NCBI RefSeq assembly: GCF_001949145.1
Contig: NW_019091787.1
Location: 1 to 62,576, forward strand
Length of the DNA: 62,576 nucleotides
Direction: 5' to 3'
Source of the DNA: Acanthaster planci
Lineage: Eukaryota > Echinodermata > Asteroidea > Valvatida > Acanthasteridae
Part shown: one piece after another, positions 1-10,657 of the stretch
How positions within the stretch are numbered: the first letter of the stretch is position 1
Layout: each line of letters starts with the position of its first letter
Translations under genes and position numbers: made by a program
Notes under the pieces: generated by a model
The model's input: the letters and a program-made list of their open reading frames with translations, nothing else
Told to the model about the DNA's origin: nothing
The model's database searches: none

Positions 1-2029
1 TCCGGAGTCCCCAGCAGGAAGTGGTTAATGAGGGTTTCCATAGAGTTGGAATCAGCATTGCTTCCTTCCACTTCTAACATAAACGTAAAAGTTACCTTAA
101 CCCAAAGAAAGTGATACATGAGCCATTTCCGATATTTAATGACATAAAGTTACATTTGCTCTTTGTTGTGCCTTTTGCCTACCATTTCCTATCATAAAAA
201 CAAAAACCCAGCTTTGTGTGCTTAGCTGGGGCCAGAGAATGGGTCTTAGTCAACCTGCTATTCCTCTGGAAATCCTGTCTCTATTTGCCTCATGAGGATA
301 TGATATCATGTTTGCCTACATATGAGTATATAATTATCCCATAGTTTTACAGGTTATGCATTGTTGTTTCCATGGTGTCTCAGAGGCTGCTTTTGTTATT
401 TTTAAATGTAGTCACAACAAATGCAGAAAAGGTTTACTTGAGCCTATCCCAGTGATACAAACTTACCCTCAGAGGATGTGTTAATGCATAACCTCTATTC
501 TACTCTGCAGGTAGGCCTGCAAGTATACTTTTTATAATTGCCTGTTACTAATGCTTTCAATGAATCAAGTAGCTAATTTTTCTTCTTTTTTTTTTCTTGC
601 AATTTTTTCATGTAAAGTTTGATTAATTAAAAATAAGAAGCAAGTGGTCTGTTTGGAAATTGTCAAAGGGGACTTGTTTTTTGAAAAAGTTCCATATATA
701 ACATGCTTAATAAAGTGACTATTGATCCCTCAAATATAAAAACAACCTAATTATTGAAACATTAATAGATGAATTGAGTAAACAAGTACTTGGTACTTGC
801 ATGCCTAGCCTGGGAGTTATGGTCTCTACTTAAACTGCTGTTATCAGAAAGGAATTTCTGTAAGATAAATTATGAAGTCTTGTAAATATTATGTTATACA
901 TGCACATGTACAGACTTTTCTACATTTCATTGTCATGTATTGCTGACTTCAACCACGATTTCAGATGTAGGTTTTAAATACAAATCACAGAATAATTTAA
1001 TTTCTTGAATATTTCCAAATGTTCTTATCGTTTGTTAGAAACAGGTTTACCTTTTCATTGCATGGGGCCAGGCTGTCTCAGTGGGAAGGTGTTGTGTTTC
1101 TGACGATGTCTTACATTTCATCAAGCATAGTAACTTTTCATAGATCTCTGCCACCTTGTTTTATCTTCTGAGTCCATGGTAACGTGTCAGAGCTTGATAT
1201 TGCTTTAAACAAAAAGAAGTTACCTATTTTCCTTCCATGAAGCTATTTCAGATGCGTGCTTACTTAATGAGCCCGAGTAAGACCAACAGAGGGTGCAATT
1301 TTCCTTGCAATGGAGGCTACTGGTCAAAACTGCCCTTCATGCATCTGTTATGGTGTTGCAGCTACCAACAAAATGAATACTCGCCACCAACATGGCTCTT
1401 TTCAACTAGTTAGGGGGTGCTTCTGCTCGAGGCGGAGAGTTATCAGAGAGGTTGCATGAGAAATTGGGCTGAAAGTGCTTGATGGTTGTTGTTGCAATTG
1501 TTAAAATGCTGTCTGTCTTCTCAAAGGGTAATTTCTTATTATTAATCACAGTTTATTGATTTCTAGTTTTGAATTTGACAATTTCTTTTTTTGGGGGGGA
1601 ATGTTTTCTTGATTTGCCCCAATGATGACTTATTAGATTCAGCTTTTCACATTATACCTTGGAAAAATGCAAAATCATTTTCAGTTTTTTAGATCTTTCT
1701 GCAGATGCTGGTGTATATTGTCTCATATAGTTATTTTCTTTGTAGCATGGGGGAAAAAATGGACCCCTAAATTTGTGTGACTTTACAGATTTTCTTTTAT
1801 ATTTGAGAAACCGGAAGGCCTTTTGTTTTGCTACAAAATAAACAAGAAATGTAAATAAGTAAGGACTTCATTATGATATGAATAAATCAAATTCAAAACA
1901 GTTTGAATGTTTCAGAGTTGATTTTTCTTTGTTCGAGTTTTTCCCATAAGCAGAGCAGTAACATTAAGATCCAGCCAATGAGATCCCACAATGACAAAAT
2001 AGTGTGAACTCCGTGCAGTGAAGACCCAA
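1..2029. other. non-coding, AT-rich
   Basis: No open frame with coding character and no convincing pair of splice sites is visible on either strand. The only recognisable item is a dispersed repeat copy at 1,357-1,434, listed separately. The stretch is probably intergenic or intronic. Confidence 0.6.
1357..1434 (+). repeat. dispersed repeat, copy 1 (second at 24,413-24,503)
   Basis: About 80 bp matching 24,413-24,503 in the same orientation. Shared blocks include ACCAAYAAAATGAAYACTC and GGCTCTTTTCAACT followed by a G-run and GCTTYTGCTYGRGGC. It is probably the preserved part of a transposable element; no terminal repeats can be assigned. Confidence 0.5.
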
Positions 2030-2037
2030 TATAAATA
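2030..2037 (+). promoter_or_regulatory. candidate TATA box
   Basis: TATAAATA lies about 30 bp before a possible start near 2,060 and about 40 bp before the inverted GAGGGCGCT array. Such a match is expected by chance in AT-rich DNA. It is weighted here only because a strong 5' splice site follows on the same strand at 2,547. Confidence 0.3.
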
Positions 2038-2070
2038 GCAGACCGTCTGTCTCTGTTACACCTTACTTGG

Positions 2071-2393
2071 TTGAGGGCGCTGTTGAATAAAAAGCAATAC
2101 AGAAATCATTATTGAGGGCGCTATTTGAGAGTCAATTGATAAGTTTTATTTGCTTGAGGGCGCTGTTTAAAAAGTTATTTTAAAAAACTTGCTTATAAAA
2201 TGAGGGCGCTGTTTAAAGACTGTGCAGCGCACTTTTTAAATAGCGCCCTCAATAGTTTTTCTTTTGGCCAATGCGTTTCTGTAATAGCGCCCTCAAGAAA
2301 AAATACAAGATTGTGTCCGTATTTCTCAAATAGCGCCCCCTAAAAAGAAATAACGCCAAACGTTTCCGATTTTTTTTCAATAGCGCCCTCAAG
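2071..2393. repeat. nested inverted array of GAGGGCGCT motifs (4 forward + 4 reverse)
   Basis: Forward copies of TTGAGGGCGCTRTTTRA start at 2,071, 2,112, 2,154 and 2,200. Reverse copies, TAGCGCCCTCAA type, lie at 2,235-2,252, 2,285-2,297, 2,324-2,341 and 2,377-2,393. Spacing is 41-50 bp. Pairing is nested: the innermost pair gives a 17-bp stem around a loop (2,218-2,234) that itself contains GTGC-AGC-GCAC. The pairs at 2,112/2,324 and 2,071/2,377 share flanking bases (TTGAGA and TTGAA) absent from other copies. Spacers do not match. The motif also resembles the bilaterian CTCF core. Function is unknown. Confidence 0.85.
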
Positions 2394-3335
2394 AGAGTAA
2401 GCATTTGCAAAGAATTCTTCATGTTCACTCACAGTTGCTAGGTGAATTAAGTGGAGAAAAGACCGTTTTTTTTTAACAAAAGACCAGTCAGTCTATTGGG
2501 TAGACACAAAACTACATTAGGATTATCGAATTCAGATAATGTAAAGGTAAGTCTGAATGGCAATATATGTGTATGGAATTTCGGTTTATCTTCTTTGTTT
2601 TTGTTGGGCGCGATTTGGTCCTTATGAAGGTGTTATGTGTCGGTTGATAATTAGGCCTACCCTAAACCCGGAAACAGGGCCCAATGTATAGCCTCCTCCT
2701 TCGTCAAGGCGAGTTTTCTGCAATTAGCAACCTAGGGGATAGGTTACCCCGTAAGTACTAGTAGTGAACATAGAAGTGCAATTTCGGCTCATAAAATCCT
2801 GCGGATGTCTGATTATGCCCCCGGACATCCAGAGTACCTAGGCCTAAACTTTGTTCAAAAGAAATCACTATCATTACGTCGGTCCCTGTTTATGGGTCTA
2901 GGCCTACCCAACCCCCAGAACTGCCACACTCATGGGAGCACAGACTTGGGTGACAAACCCCGCAGTTCTCTTGTTTCTGGGGGTAGGCCTAGGTCTAGTC
3001 GATACTGACATAGCCTAGACCACGTATGTACCGGCACAGTACTACTAGTGCCAGTGGTACTGAAAATGAATGAATCTGGCAATAGGTTTTTGATAAATAG
3101 GGTTTTTTGGGGGGAGGAAGGACAGAGCTTGACGGAAAAGCCTCCATCTTGTGTCTATATCATAACACTACAAATTAAGTATTCCTCCCTTAGTGCATCA
3201 TCTCTTGTGCATCATTACAGATAAGCTTTGTGACAGACTAACTTCTTCAATCACCATGAAGACAGCTCTGCTTCCAGAGACCTGTGACTAACCAAGCATC
3301 AAGCCAGAAAATAAAAAAGTTTTATATTTTAAGGT

Positions 3336-5244
3336 AATATCTTTGTTTGTTATTGGAACTGAGCAAAATAACTCTTGGAATTTATAAACATCATTTTTTG
3401 CATTATGCAGGTGAAAAGATCTAAAGAATGCATGTCAGCGATAAAACCAGAGAGAGGTTTTGGCCAAAATGACTTCAGAAAAGTTCCACACTTCATAAGA
3501 TCATAAGATTCATAAGATCATCGATCATATTCACCAGGATGTTTTTAATGGATATTTTATTTACAGCAAACGTTTGGAGGTTTCAAAATAACCGTAACCA
3601 TTTAAATTTCTTTTTATTTTTGAAAATAAAATTCCACTGTAAAACACCAATCAAAAGAAGTTCTGCAGTCATCCCCATTTTGGGCAAATTTCATTACCCC
3701 AACCTCCATACTGAAAAAAAGGAAGTTTAATGCAATTCATTTTGCTCGAGAGAAGACATTTAAGACTTTTCCTTTTTTTATGAAACTTTTTCCTAAGTTA
3801 TAAGATTTTCATTTTGCATAGTTTTAACATTCCTCAACATCATTTTGGATAAAAGTCCACTTATTGTAACGATCATTTCATTTCTGTTATGAGGATATTT
3901 ACTGCCTAAGCTATACATCTAAAATTCTGTACAAGCAATAAATGTCTTTCTTTTGTTTTTGAGCAATGTAAGATGTTTATTATCTTGCCAGGTATAGATT
4001 AATGACTGAACTGAAATCGTGAACCATTTGATGAAAATCATCCCCACAAATTGAACTTTCATGTGAATCATACTCACTGAATTTGATACATGTAGTTTGA
4101 GGAAAATTTCCCTCACTTGGATGGCTCAGTTTTTTGGACTTCCCACCTTATAAAGGAGAAACACGTTCTTTGAGAAGGCAGTCAACTAAAGATGTGATTT
4201 TGTCCGATTTCAGAGATCCCGGCCATGCATATAAAGTATACATGTCCGGTACCGGAAACCCAGGCGGTAACTGGTTAAGTTCATGAAAAACAAAATGTGC
4301 TGTTTCATCACAAGGAGTGATCAGGAGATCTCATAAAATACCTTTTGAGTAAATTCCGTGCTAAAAATGATTCAAATAAAACACAAAATCTTATAAACAA
4401 CTTGGCTATTTATTCCAAAAATGTGTTTGATAGGGGCAATAACTGCACATGAACACTTTGGGTGCACATCCTAATAAAAGCAACTGCGAAAGCATTAAAT
4501 TTGGTATTGTCAGATCATACCAAGCACCAACGATGGCATGAATATTCACCTTCCTATACTGCAGTACACAACGTTTTCAGGATGCAAATTACGAGTAAAA
4601 AATTGCAGCAATGATCATGGGGTACAATGGGGTTTTATGGTTGTGAAATTTATGTATGTGGTGTGTAGCAAGCATTCACTGCGCTCTGGCTATGGACATA
4701 CCGGGCATGCCAGAAAGTGGTAATTGGCCAGATGTTACAGCCTGGGCAGTTCAAATTCTGTTTGTGTCCTTCCTCCATGCATCCATATTGATACTTTTAT
4801 TTTATTTGCACAGGACTGTGGCCGACTGTCACCATTTGATGTCACAACAAAGAAATAAACAGTTCTATCACCAATCAGAGGTCACATGACAAAGTGAAAG
4901 GTATTTCTCTATTTGTTTCTGTTCTCAAATTCACAATAATAGCCAGTAGTCACTTTGGTAAAAATTATGGCAAGATGTTATACATGAAGCATTTTTGAAA
5001 CTTTACATTGAGGATGCTCAACAAACTGGCAATGATGAAACAAAGTCGAGTTTCAAAGTATATTTGGAAGATCAAAGAACATCACCTGAAAAAGTTCTCT
5101 TTCTCAACATAATGGCATTGAGTTGAGCCCCAAAATTATAACATTTTACTCAATTTTTCATAATCAACAAAAGAAATTCTTGACCCTCCATAAAATACAG
5201 GTATTACTGGAATTCAAGGAGAGGATTTAACGTCTCATAAAGGA
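3336..5244. other. non-coding, no gene seen
   Basis: AT-rich sequence with short chance frames only. A small direct repeat of ATAAGATC/ATAAGATTC units occurs at 3,493-3,530. A GGTAACTGG/TTAA end at 4,266-4,277 resembles the termini of the TTAA-flanked elements described further on, but no partner end was found. Confidence 0.6.
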
Positions 5245-5250
5245 CACATT

Positions 5251-5668
5251 TATGGTGTACTATTTACGACAAACATGTCTCTCTCTCTAGCCTCCCTCCA
5301 GGTGACGCAACCAGATGACACGACGGCACAACGGCTCCCTTGCGTTGTGCCATCGGGTCGAATCGTCACCTTCTTACCATTTCGTTTGTACACACACGTC
5401 GCGGCGCATCGTGCCGGCGCCCGTTGCGTCATGCTGTCTTAGGTCCTTTCCTTGTTGCATTTTTTTCTGCCTAAACATCGGCCCTTCCGTTGCCCGTCGC
5501 ATTGTGCTGTTGTGTCGTGCGTCGTGTCATGCATCGCATCGCCTGATGCGCGACGCGACGCACAACGCGACATGTGCTGTCACCCTTTACTTTATGGTGT
5601 TTATAGAGGGCGCCTTGACTGTTTTTTCCATTTCCGTTCACCTTTCTTGCAAAGTACATGCAATTCGC
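5251..5668 (+). repeat. left terminal inverted repeat of the 1.9 kb transposon
   Basis: Pairs with 6,770-7,147. The blocks around CATTTCGTTTGTACACACAC and TCTTAGGTCCTTTCCTTG are identical in both arms; the CpG-rich blocks between them have diverged. Confidence 0.85.
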
Positions 5669-6769
5669 TCTTTGGTGTTGATTTTTCATTGTTTTTATCT
5701 CATTGATTCATTAATTGGGATTAACTTCTGTCATATTTTATTGAAAAAATGATAAAAGAGCAAAAGAAAAACCGAATATGTAGGAACTGCTCTCTCAAAA
5801 TAAGTGGAAACCACAAGCTCAGAATTTGTCATTCCTTAATTTCCCAGCCAATGGTTTATTTTGTTTTCTCTCATTTCCGTCCATCGCGCTTGCAAAATAC
5901 ATGACCCGAGCCGCAGGCATTGATTTTTTTGGGAAGGGGGATTGTTTCGTCCATTCATCAAATTTAATTAGTATTTGTCATATTTAATTGAAAAAAAATG
6001 AAAACGAGCAAAAAGAAAATTTGCCTATGTAAGTGCTCTCATATAATAAGTGTAAGCCCAGAATTCGTCACTTTTTTATTTACCCGGCTGTTCCCTTGTT
6101 CGAATGTCTGTCCAATTTCTTTTTAAGACCGTTGATGAAGATCCCATTTGTAGTAGATTTGTAACCTTATAAATATTTCTCTGTGGTCCATGCTGGCAGT
6201 TTCCAAGTAGTTCTCCCACTCCTTCAGACAATTTGTCTACAATTGTACCACTGCAAGTTTGACCACGGGTTTAGGTAGTTACCATCCAGCCTGCTCTATA
6301 TTATTACCCTCAGAATATTCAGTCTTCCTTCAGTTTAGTCTTCCTTGTTAACTTCATCAGCACCACACTTTCAATGATATTAGTCTGCCGGCGTGTTTCT
6401 TAATAAAACATTGTAGATCCTACTACCATTGTGACGGTGTCTTTTCTTCCTCTCTGTTTGGCCTCGCGCTTAATTTCTCATCAGATCCGCATGTTACATT
6501 TTTGCAAGCACGTTATAATGATTGCTGTATTGTATCTTATATTAGAAAAATCAGAATTAGATCAGGAAAAGCTAAAACATTGTTGTGGCTTACGTTATAT
6601 ATAATGTTATATATTTCCTGAAGACAATGCTGATTAGTCGCCAAGCTCTTTCTGATTACATTTGATTTAAAAAAAGGGAAAAGAGTTTTTTTTTTCAACA
6701 ACTCACTCTTAATGAAAACACAAAGTTAGAAAGAATCCACGAAAAAGAACAACAGAATCAAGGCCTGGT

Positions 6770-7147
6770 ACCTATGGCATGTACTGTGCAAGCACGGGCC
6801 GGGGGAAGGAAATGAAAGAAAACAGTAAAAGTGGCCTCTATAAACACCATGAAGCAAAAGGCAACAGCACGCATCGCATCGTGCTTCGGGCAACACGATG
6901 AACGACACTACATACGACACGACGGACGACGTTTAGGCAGAAAAAATGCAACAAGGAAAGGACCTAAGACAGCACGACACGACGCACGACACGATGTGTC
7001 GTGTGTGTACAAACGAAATGGTAAGAAGGCGACAGTTCAACCCGACGGCACAGCGCAAGGGAGTCATCGTGCCGTCGCGTCGTCTGGTTGCGTCGCCTGG
7101 AGGGAGGCAAGAGAGAGAGAAATGTTTGTCGTAAATAGTACACCATA
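6770..7147 (-). repeat. right terminal inverted repeat of the 1.9 kb transposon
   Basis: Reverse-complement partner of 5,251-5,668, somewhat shorter through small deletions in the CpG-rich portion. Confidence 0.85.
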
Positions 7148-7153
7148 CACATT

Positions 7154-8202
7154 CAACAAACCGAGATTTTTCACACACTGTACAAGTTTTTAATCAATGT
7201 CATTTCTTTATGGCATTTTGTGCCTCTATTTTAATCTTAAATTTCACATACTAATTTTGCAATTTATTGAATGCAACAATCACTTAGAAATCCACATTCA
7301 AAGTGCTGTCAAAATGTGTTATCTTATAATGTTTTTTGCTAGTTCTTTATCCTTGTTGGCTAAAACACGGTCATATGTGGTTGACTAATATAGGTTAGTA
7401 CATGTACATGAACTTTGTGTCAGCATTAACTGGACCCGCACCAAGACTTCTTGCATGTATGAATTCCAGAAACGAGTGCCCTGGTGGTAAAACTCGGAAG
7501 TATTGACTGGTTACAGCGCCCTCACATGACAAGAACAGTGAACAGCAACACAAAAACTGAATCTAGGGAAGAACCAAAAGCATTCCCTTGACTTACACTG
7601 AATTGCTGGTTTAACAGCTTACAAGTTGTATGGTTGAATTAAAACAGTTCAGTCATAAAATCCTGAAACGTTTCATTTCTTAGTACACATTGTAAACAGA
7701 GGTGTGTCTTAAAACACATACGGACTGGCCACTCATGCACGTCTATGTGCCCTGGGGGCCTGTGAGTAACTAGAAGGGGGGTTCTATGTAGGTATTCATC
7801 TTGGCCTTCAGCTGAGGAAAATAAAACCCTCTCCTGGTCACTCATAGTCCCTGTAGGCACATAGACAATACTAATAACCAAATTATGCCAGTCCATACGT
7901 GTAGGTATATATTTTAGATTTCAATGAAAGCCTTACTGAGCTGGCATGTACAATTCCAACAAGTTCTAAAATCGCTAACTGGAAGCGCTACAGACATCCC
8001 ACTGTAGACATTAAAAGCAGAATCTATTCAACAGAGGTCATACTTCAGTTCTCTAGTGGACATGTTGATGATAAATAACAGTTTGAGATTTGAGGTATAT
8101 GTTGATAGTTTTAGTTTGTTGTAAATTGCTGTAGAAGGCTGTCCATAGTGAACATAATCATTTGGTTTTCCTTCATCAGGTAGTGGTGTCAGTCAGTCCA
8201 TG
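7154..8202. other. non-coding; possible 3' UTR of the minus-strand gene at 8,203-10,657
   Basis: No coding exon is recognised. If the terminal exon at 8,203-8,319 is real, transcription would run into this stretch. A minus-strand AATAAA at 7,269-7,264 would be a suitable poly(A) signal just outside the transposon. A GTGAGGGCGCTGTAAC word (minus strand, near 7,503-7,518) resembles the array motif at 2,071. Confidence 0.35.
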
Positions 8203-8319
8203 TCACTGAAGACTCATCCATCCTAGAGGCATGTCACAAACAGCTTCATATGTCGTTGAAGGCAGGAGTTGATCACACAGATGTCCAGAGGAGTTAGGAA
8301 TGAACTCAACTTGGACCCA
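8203..8319 (-). CDS. candidate terminal exon of an unknown small gene
   Basis: A pyrimidine-rich acceptor (TTCTCCTTCCACAG/) precedes 8,319. Two frames are open. Phase 0 starts WVQVEF and runs 38 codons to TGA at 8,205-8,203. The frame reached by splicing from the candidate first exon (10,569) starts SGSKLS and ends at TAG 8,225-8,223. In the second case the two exons encode a 61-residue basic protein. I recognise no family in either frame. It could also be the end of a larger gene with exons I missed, or an exon of a noncoding RNA. Confidence 0.35.
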   Translation of the reverse strand, partial: WVQVEFIPNSSGHLCDQLLPSTTYEAVCDMPLGWMSLQ

Positions 8320-8573
8320 CTGTGGAAGGAGAAGAATAGAACATTTTTCTCATTAATTAAGAACTGAAATTTCTTAACACCAACTTTGATTTGATAAAGA
8401 ACTGTGAATGCTTATTATACATCATGTTTCTTGGATAGGTAAGATTACTTTATCTCATTGTAGGGACCAACACTGCTCCACTCTTGTCAAAATTGCAGCA
8501 CCCCTATTTTTCATTTTGGAATGGTCGCACTACTCAGTCATGAACCTGCACGAGTCATGACCCAAGTGTGGTC

Positions 8574-8630
8574 ATTCTTGAATAAGACCACACTGAGAGG
8601 ACATCAACATCATCTCTGTCCATTGCAGGT
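8574..8630 (+). repeat. 57-bp duplicated element, copy 1
   Basis: Matches 9,676-9,732 over 57 bp with three substitutions. Both copies begin ATTCTTGAATAAGACCACAC and end TCCATTGCAGGT, which looks like a 3' splice acceptor on the plus strand. Sequence on either side does not match. Confidence 0.7.
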
Positions 8631-9675
8631 ATGCTGGAGATTGTTCATTTTATTCTGATACATTTTCATTCGCACGAGTTTGGATTTCTTATATATCATT
8701 GAACTAGAGTGGGATCAAATGGAATTATTAGTCACTGGAAAAGCTTCCGATCTAGAAAGATGAATTGTTTTCAGATTTAGTTTGATGGTTGTGATTGAGA
8801 ATATTTCTGAGAAGTGAAGTTAGGAGCAGAGTAACAAGTGATACATGTGTATTATTGTTTTTATTAAGCCAAGTATTTCTTTTATTAGTTTATTACTTAG
8901 TAGATATCATGTTAATCATGAGTCCAACTTTATTTAGCTTTCCACTCTTTAAGCGCCTTTAATGAATTGTGCACAGGATGACTTGTCTGAAGTATTGAAC
9001 TTGACCTTTCAAAGTTTGGAATAAGTTTAGTACCGTTTCAGACTTAGTGCTATTCTGTTAATACTTCAGGGCTGAGTTGCTATGTTCAAAGTTCTTGCTT
9101 CATCTGAATGGGAAATAGGACAGCAGTCCATGAAGTGAATGTAATTGACAGTTGTTAATTGGTCTGATTGGGGAAAATGAATTTAATTTCATTTGTTCAA
9201 TGTGTACGCCACAGATTGCATTCTTGCAGAATTTGTGTATAACATAAAACTCAGGTGGCAGTGGGACCATGGAGGAAGGAGGGGACCAAGGAGGTCCAGT
9301 ATGTGTATACATGGAGACACTGTGTGAACACACAGTTATATAATGAGTTAGTGTTTCAGTTTGGGAGTTGGTTCACACAGCCCAGCCTACCACATGTGGA
9401 GCAGAGGGCCTAGTGGCCAAGGGTTGAATTATGAGGGCTTGACTGAGCTCTGTTTTAGTGTTCTTGGCTAAGTGCAGCAGAAACCAGTGGGGACAAGAAC
9501 ACCCTTTTTTCCTTGTGAATATTTAACGAAGCCCGGCTTTAAGAAGTTTTGGCATGGTTTTCATTCAGTCATAGAGCAAGAAACTTTGTAAACCTTACTC
9601 TGTTATTTTATAAAACCATAGAGAAAAGACAGAGATAAACTGTATTGATATTATATTACATGTCATGGCAAGTTG

Positions 9676-9732
9676 ATTCTTGAATAAGACCACACCGAGA
9701 GGACATCAATATCATCTCTCTCCATTGCAGGT
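9676..9732 (+). repeat. 57-bp duplicated element, copy 2
   Basis: Same orientation as 8,574-8,630 and 1,102 bp away. On the minus strand the unit is open, but all three differences would change the amino acid, so a conserved coding exon is unlikely. Confidence 0.7.
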
Positions 9733-10568
9733 GTAACATCATACTTATTTAAAAGTTAGAGCTGATTTCTCATTAATGATTTATCAAACAGATTTAATAT
9801 ACGTGCAAAGTATACAAGGCATGATCTTTGTGAAAGAATGGCGTATCGCCCAGTGGTATGTGGTATGCTTATGTGAACACTGCTGTGGCTACCCATGAAA
9901 AGATGTGAGCGGCACACAGAGATCTTAATGACAACCAGTGTTACCTGTGTATGACATAACATATAGAATGGCAGTAATGTTTTTGACTTGTTAAATTGTT
10001 CCTCTGTGCTTGAGAGGTAAAGAGAGGGACATAAATCTTGTGTTTCCTTATTTTGTCTTGTCTAATCTTGCATCTGTTTTTGAAAGAATTATTCATCCTG
10101 ACACTACATATTCTTTATGCACTATCTTTTGAAGGTCAGTTCCTGCAAAAAGGTTCAAAGATATTAGTCTGAGATGGAAAAGCATTCCCAACTTTGTATG
10201 AAATACTTTCAAAATGTTACCAGCTCTTTTAAGACAAAGGGCATCGGGATACAAGTTGAAAACATGAAAATGGCGACTGCAGTGTATAGCATGCAAATTA
10301 AGAGAAATGCCTGCAAAAAAATGCAAATTCACCCTACAATTGATGACACCAAGTAGAAATGATTACACGTATCTGTTGGAATTGACTAGGCAGGGCTTTT
10401 TAAGCACTGTGTAAAAGAACTTGATTCGGACCAGAGATGGACAAAATAAATCTCAATTTTAATTTCACTTAGTTGCTTGAGACTTTTGCAGCATACTGTT
10501 GAAACTGTTACACCCACCCACATTTCAAAGGCAAATTGTACGAGCACCTCTAGTGTATTACGCCTTAC

Positions 10569-10657
10569 CTTCGTGATGTCCGAGCGTCAGAAACTGTCGA
10601 AAAACAACTGATTTTGGCAACCGTGGGAGCGCCTGACACTACAATACTACTCGTCAT
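10569..10657 (-). CDS. candidate first coding exon of an unknown small gene
   Basis: ATG at 10,657-10,655 opens 29 codons (starting MTSSIVVSGAPTVAK) and ends in a strong donor, CACGAAG/GTAAGG, in phase 2. The nearest strong minus-strand acceptor in matching phase is at 8,319, giving a 61-residue product with no recognised domain. The start codon sits on the rim of the inverted repeat 10,652-12,070, so the proximal promoter lies within that repeat, including a CACGTG E-box near 10,704. The equivalent position in the other arm has ATTG instead of ATG. The coding status is uncertain. Confidence 0.35.

Larger units (their letters stand above)
2030..3335 (+). ncRNA. candidate two-exon noncoding transcript containing the hairpin array
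   Basis: The model is built from signals only: TATA box (2,030), possible start near 2,060, 5' splice site AAAG/GTAAGT at 2,546/2,547, 3' splice site CATTACAG/ at 3,220, AATAAA at 3,310-3,315 followed by a TTTGTTTGTT-rich tract. Exon 1 would carry the whole inverted array at 2,071-2,393. Neither exon holds a long reading frame. The only ATG in good context in exon 2 (3,256) opens 11 codons. No homology is recognised. Each signal could arise by chance; the ordered set is what makes it worth listing. Confidence 0.25.
5251..7147. mobile_element. DNA transposon with ~400-bp terminal inverted repeats, non-autonomous
   Basis: The ends are exact inverted copies: TATGGTGTACTATTTACGAC at 5,251-5,270 and its reverse complement ending at 7,147. 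The direct hexamer CACATT flanks both sides (5,245-5,250 and 7,148-7,153), as expected for a target-site duplication. The inverted repeats continue to about 5,668 and 6,770 with many substitutions and indels. They are CpG-rich, with subterminal TCGTG/GCGTCG runs. The centre has no transposase frame and holds a degenerate tandem duplication (5,619-5,850 and 5,867-6,090). Six-bp duplication with long inverted repeats recalls Polintons, but the termini do not fit, so the superfamily is unassigned. The short frames inside are by-products of the CpG-rich repeats. Confidence 0.85.
8320..10568. other. non-coding; possible intron of the small minus-strand gene
   Basis: Apart from the 57-bp duplicates I see no exon that joins in phase to the flanking candidate exons. 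Two good minus-strand acceptors (TTTTTGCAG at about 10,302 and 10,154) lead to early stops in the required phase. Confidence 0.4.

Noticed and set aside
5315-5752. Arg/Cys/Ser-rich frames in 5,250-7,190 on both strands
   Set aside because: By-products of CpG-rich inverted repeats: similar frames appear in both arms and both strands, with no transposase motif.
7639-7896. 85-codon minus-strand frame
   Set aside because: No acceptor in phase and no domain; it lies where the 3' UTR of the 8,203 exon would be.
10093-10302. Minus-strand exon after the TTTTTGCAG acceptor (TDLQKIVHKEYVVSG, stop)
   Set aside because: Good acceptor but phase 1, incompatible with the only candidate upstream exon; left out for lack of a partner.
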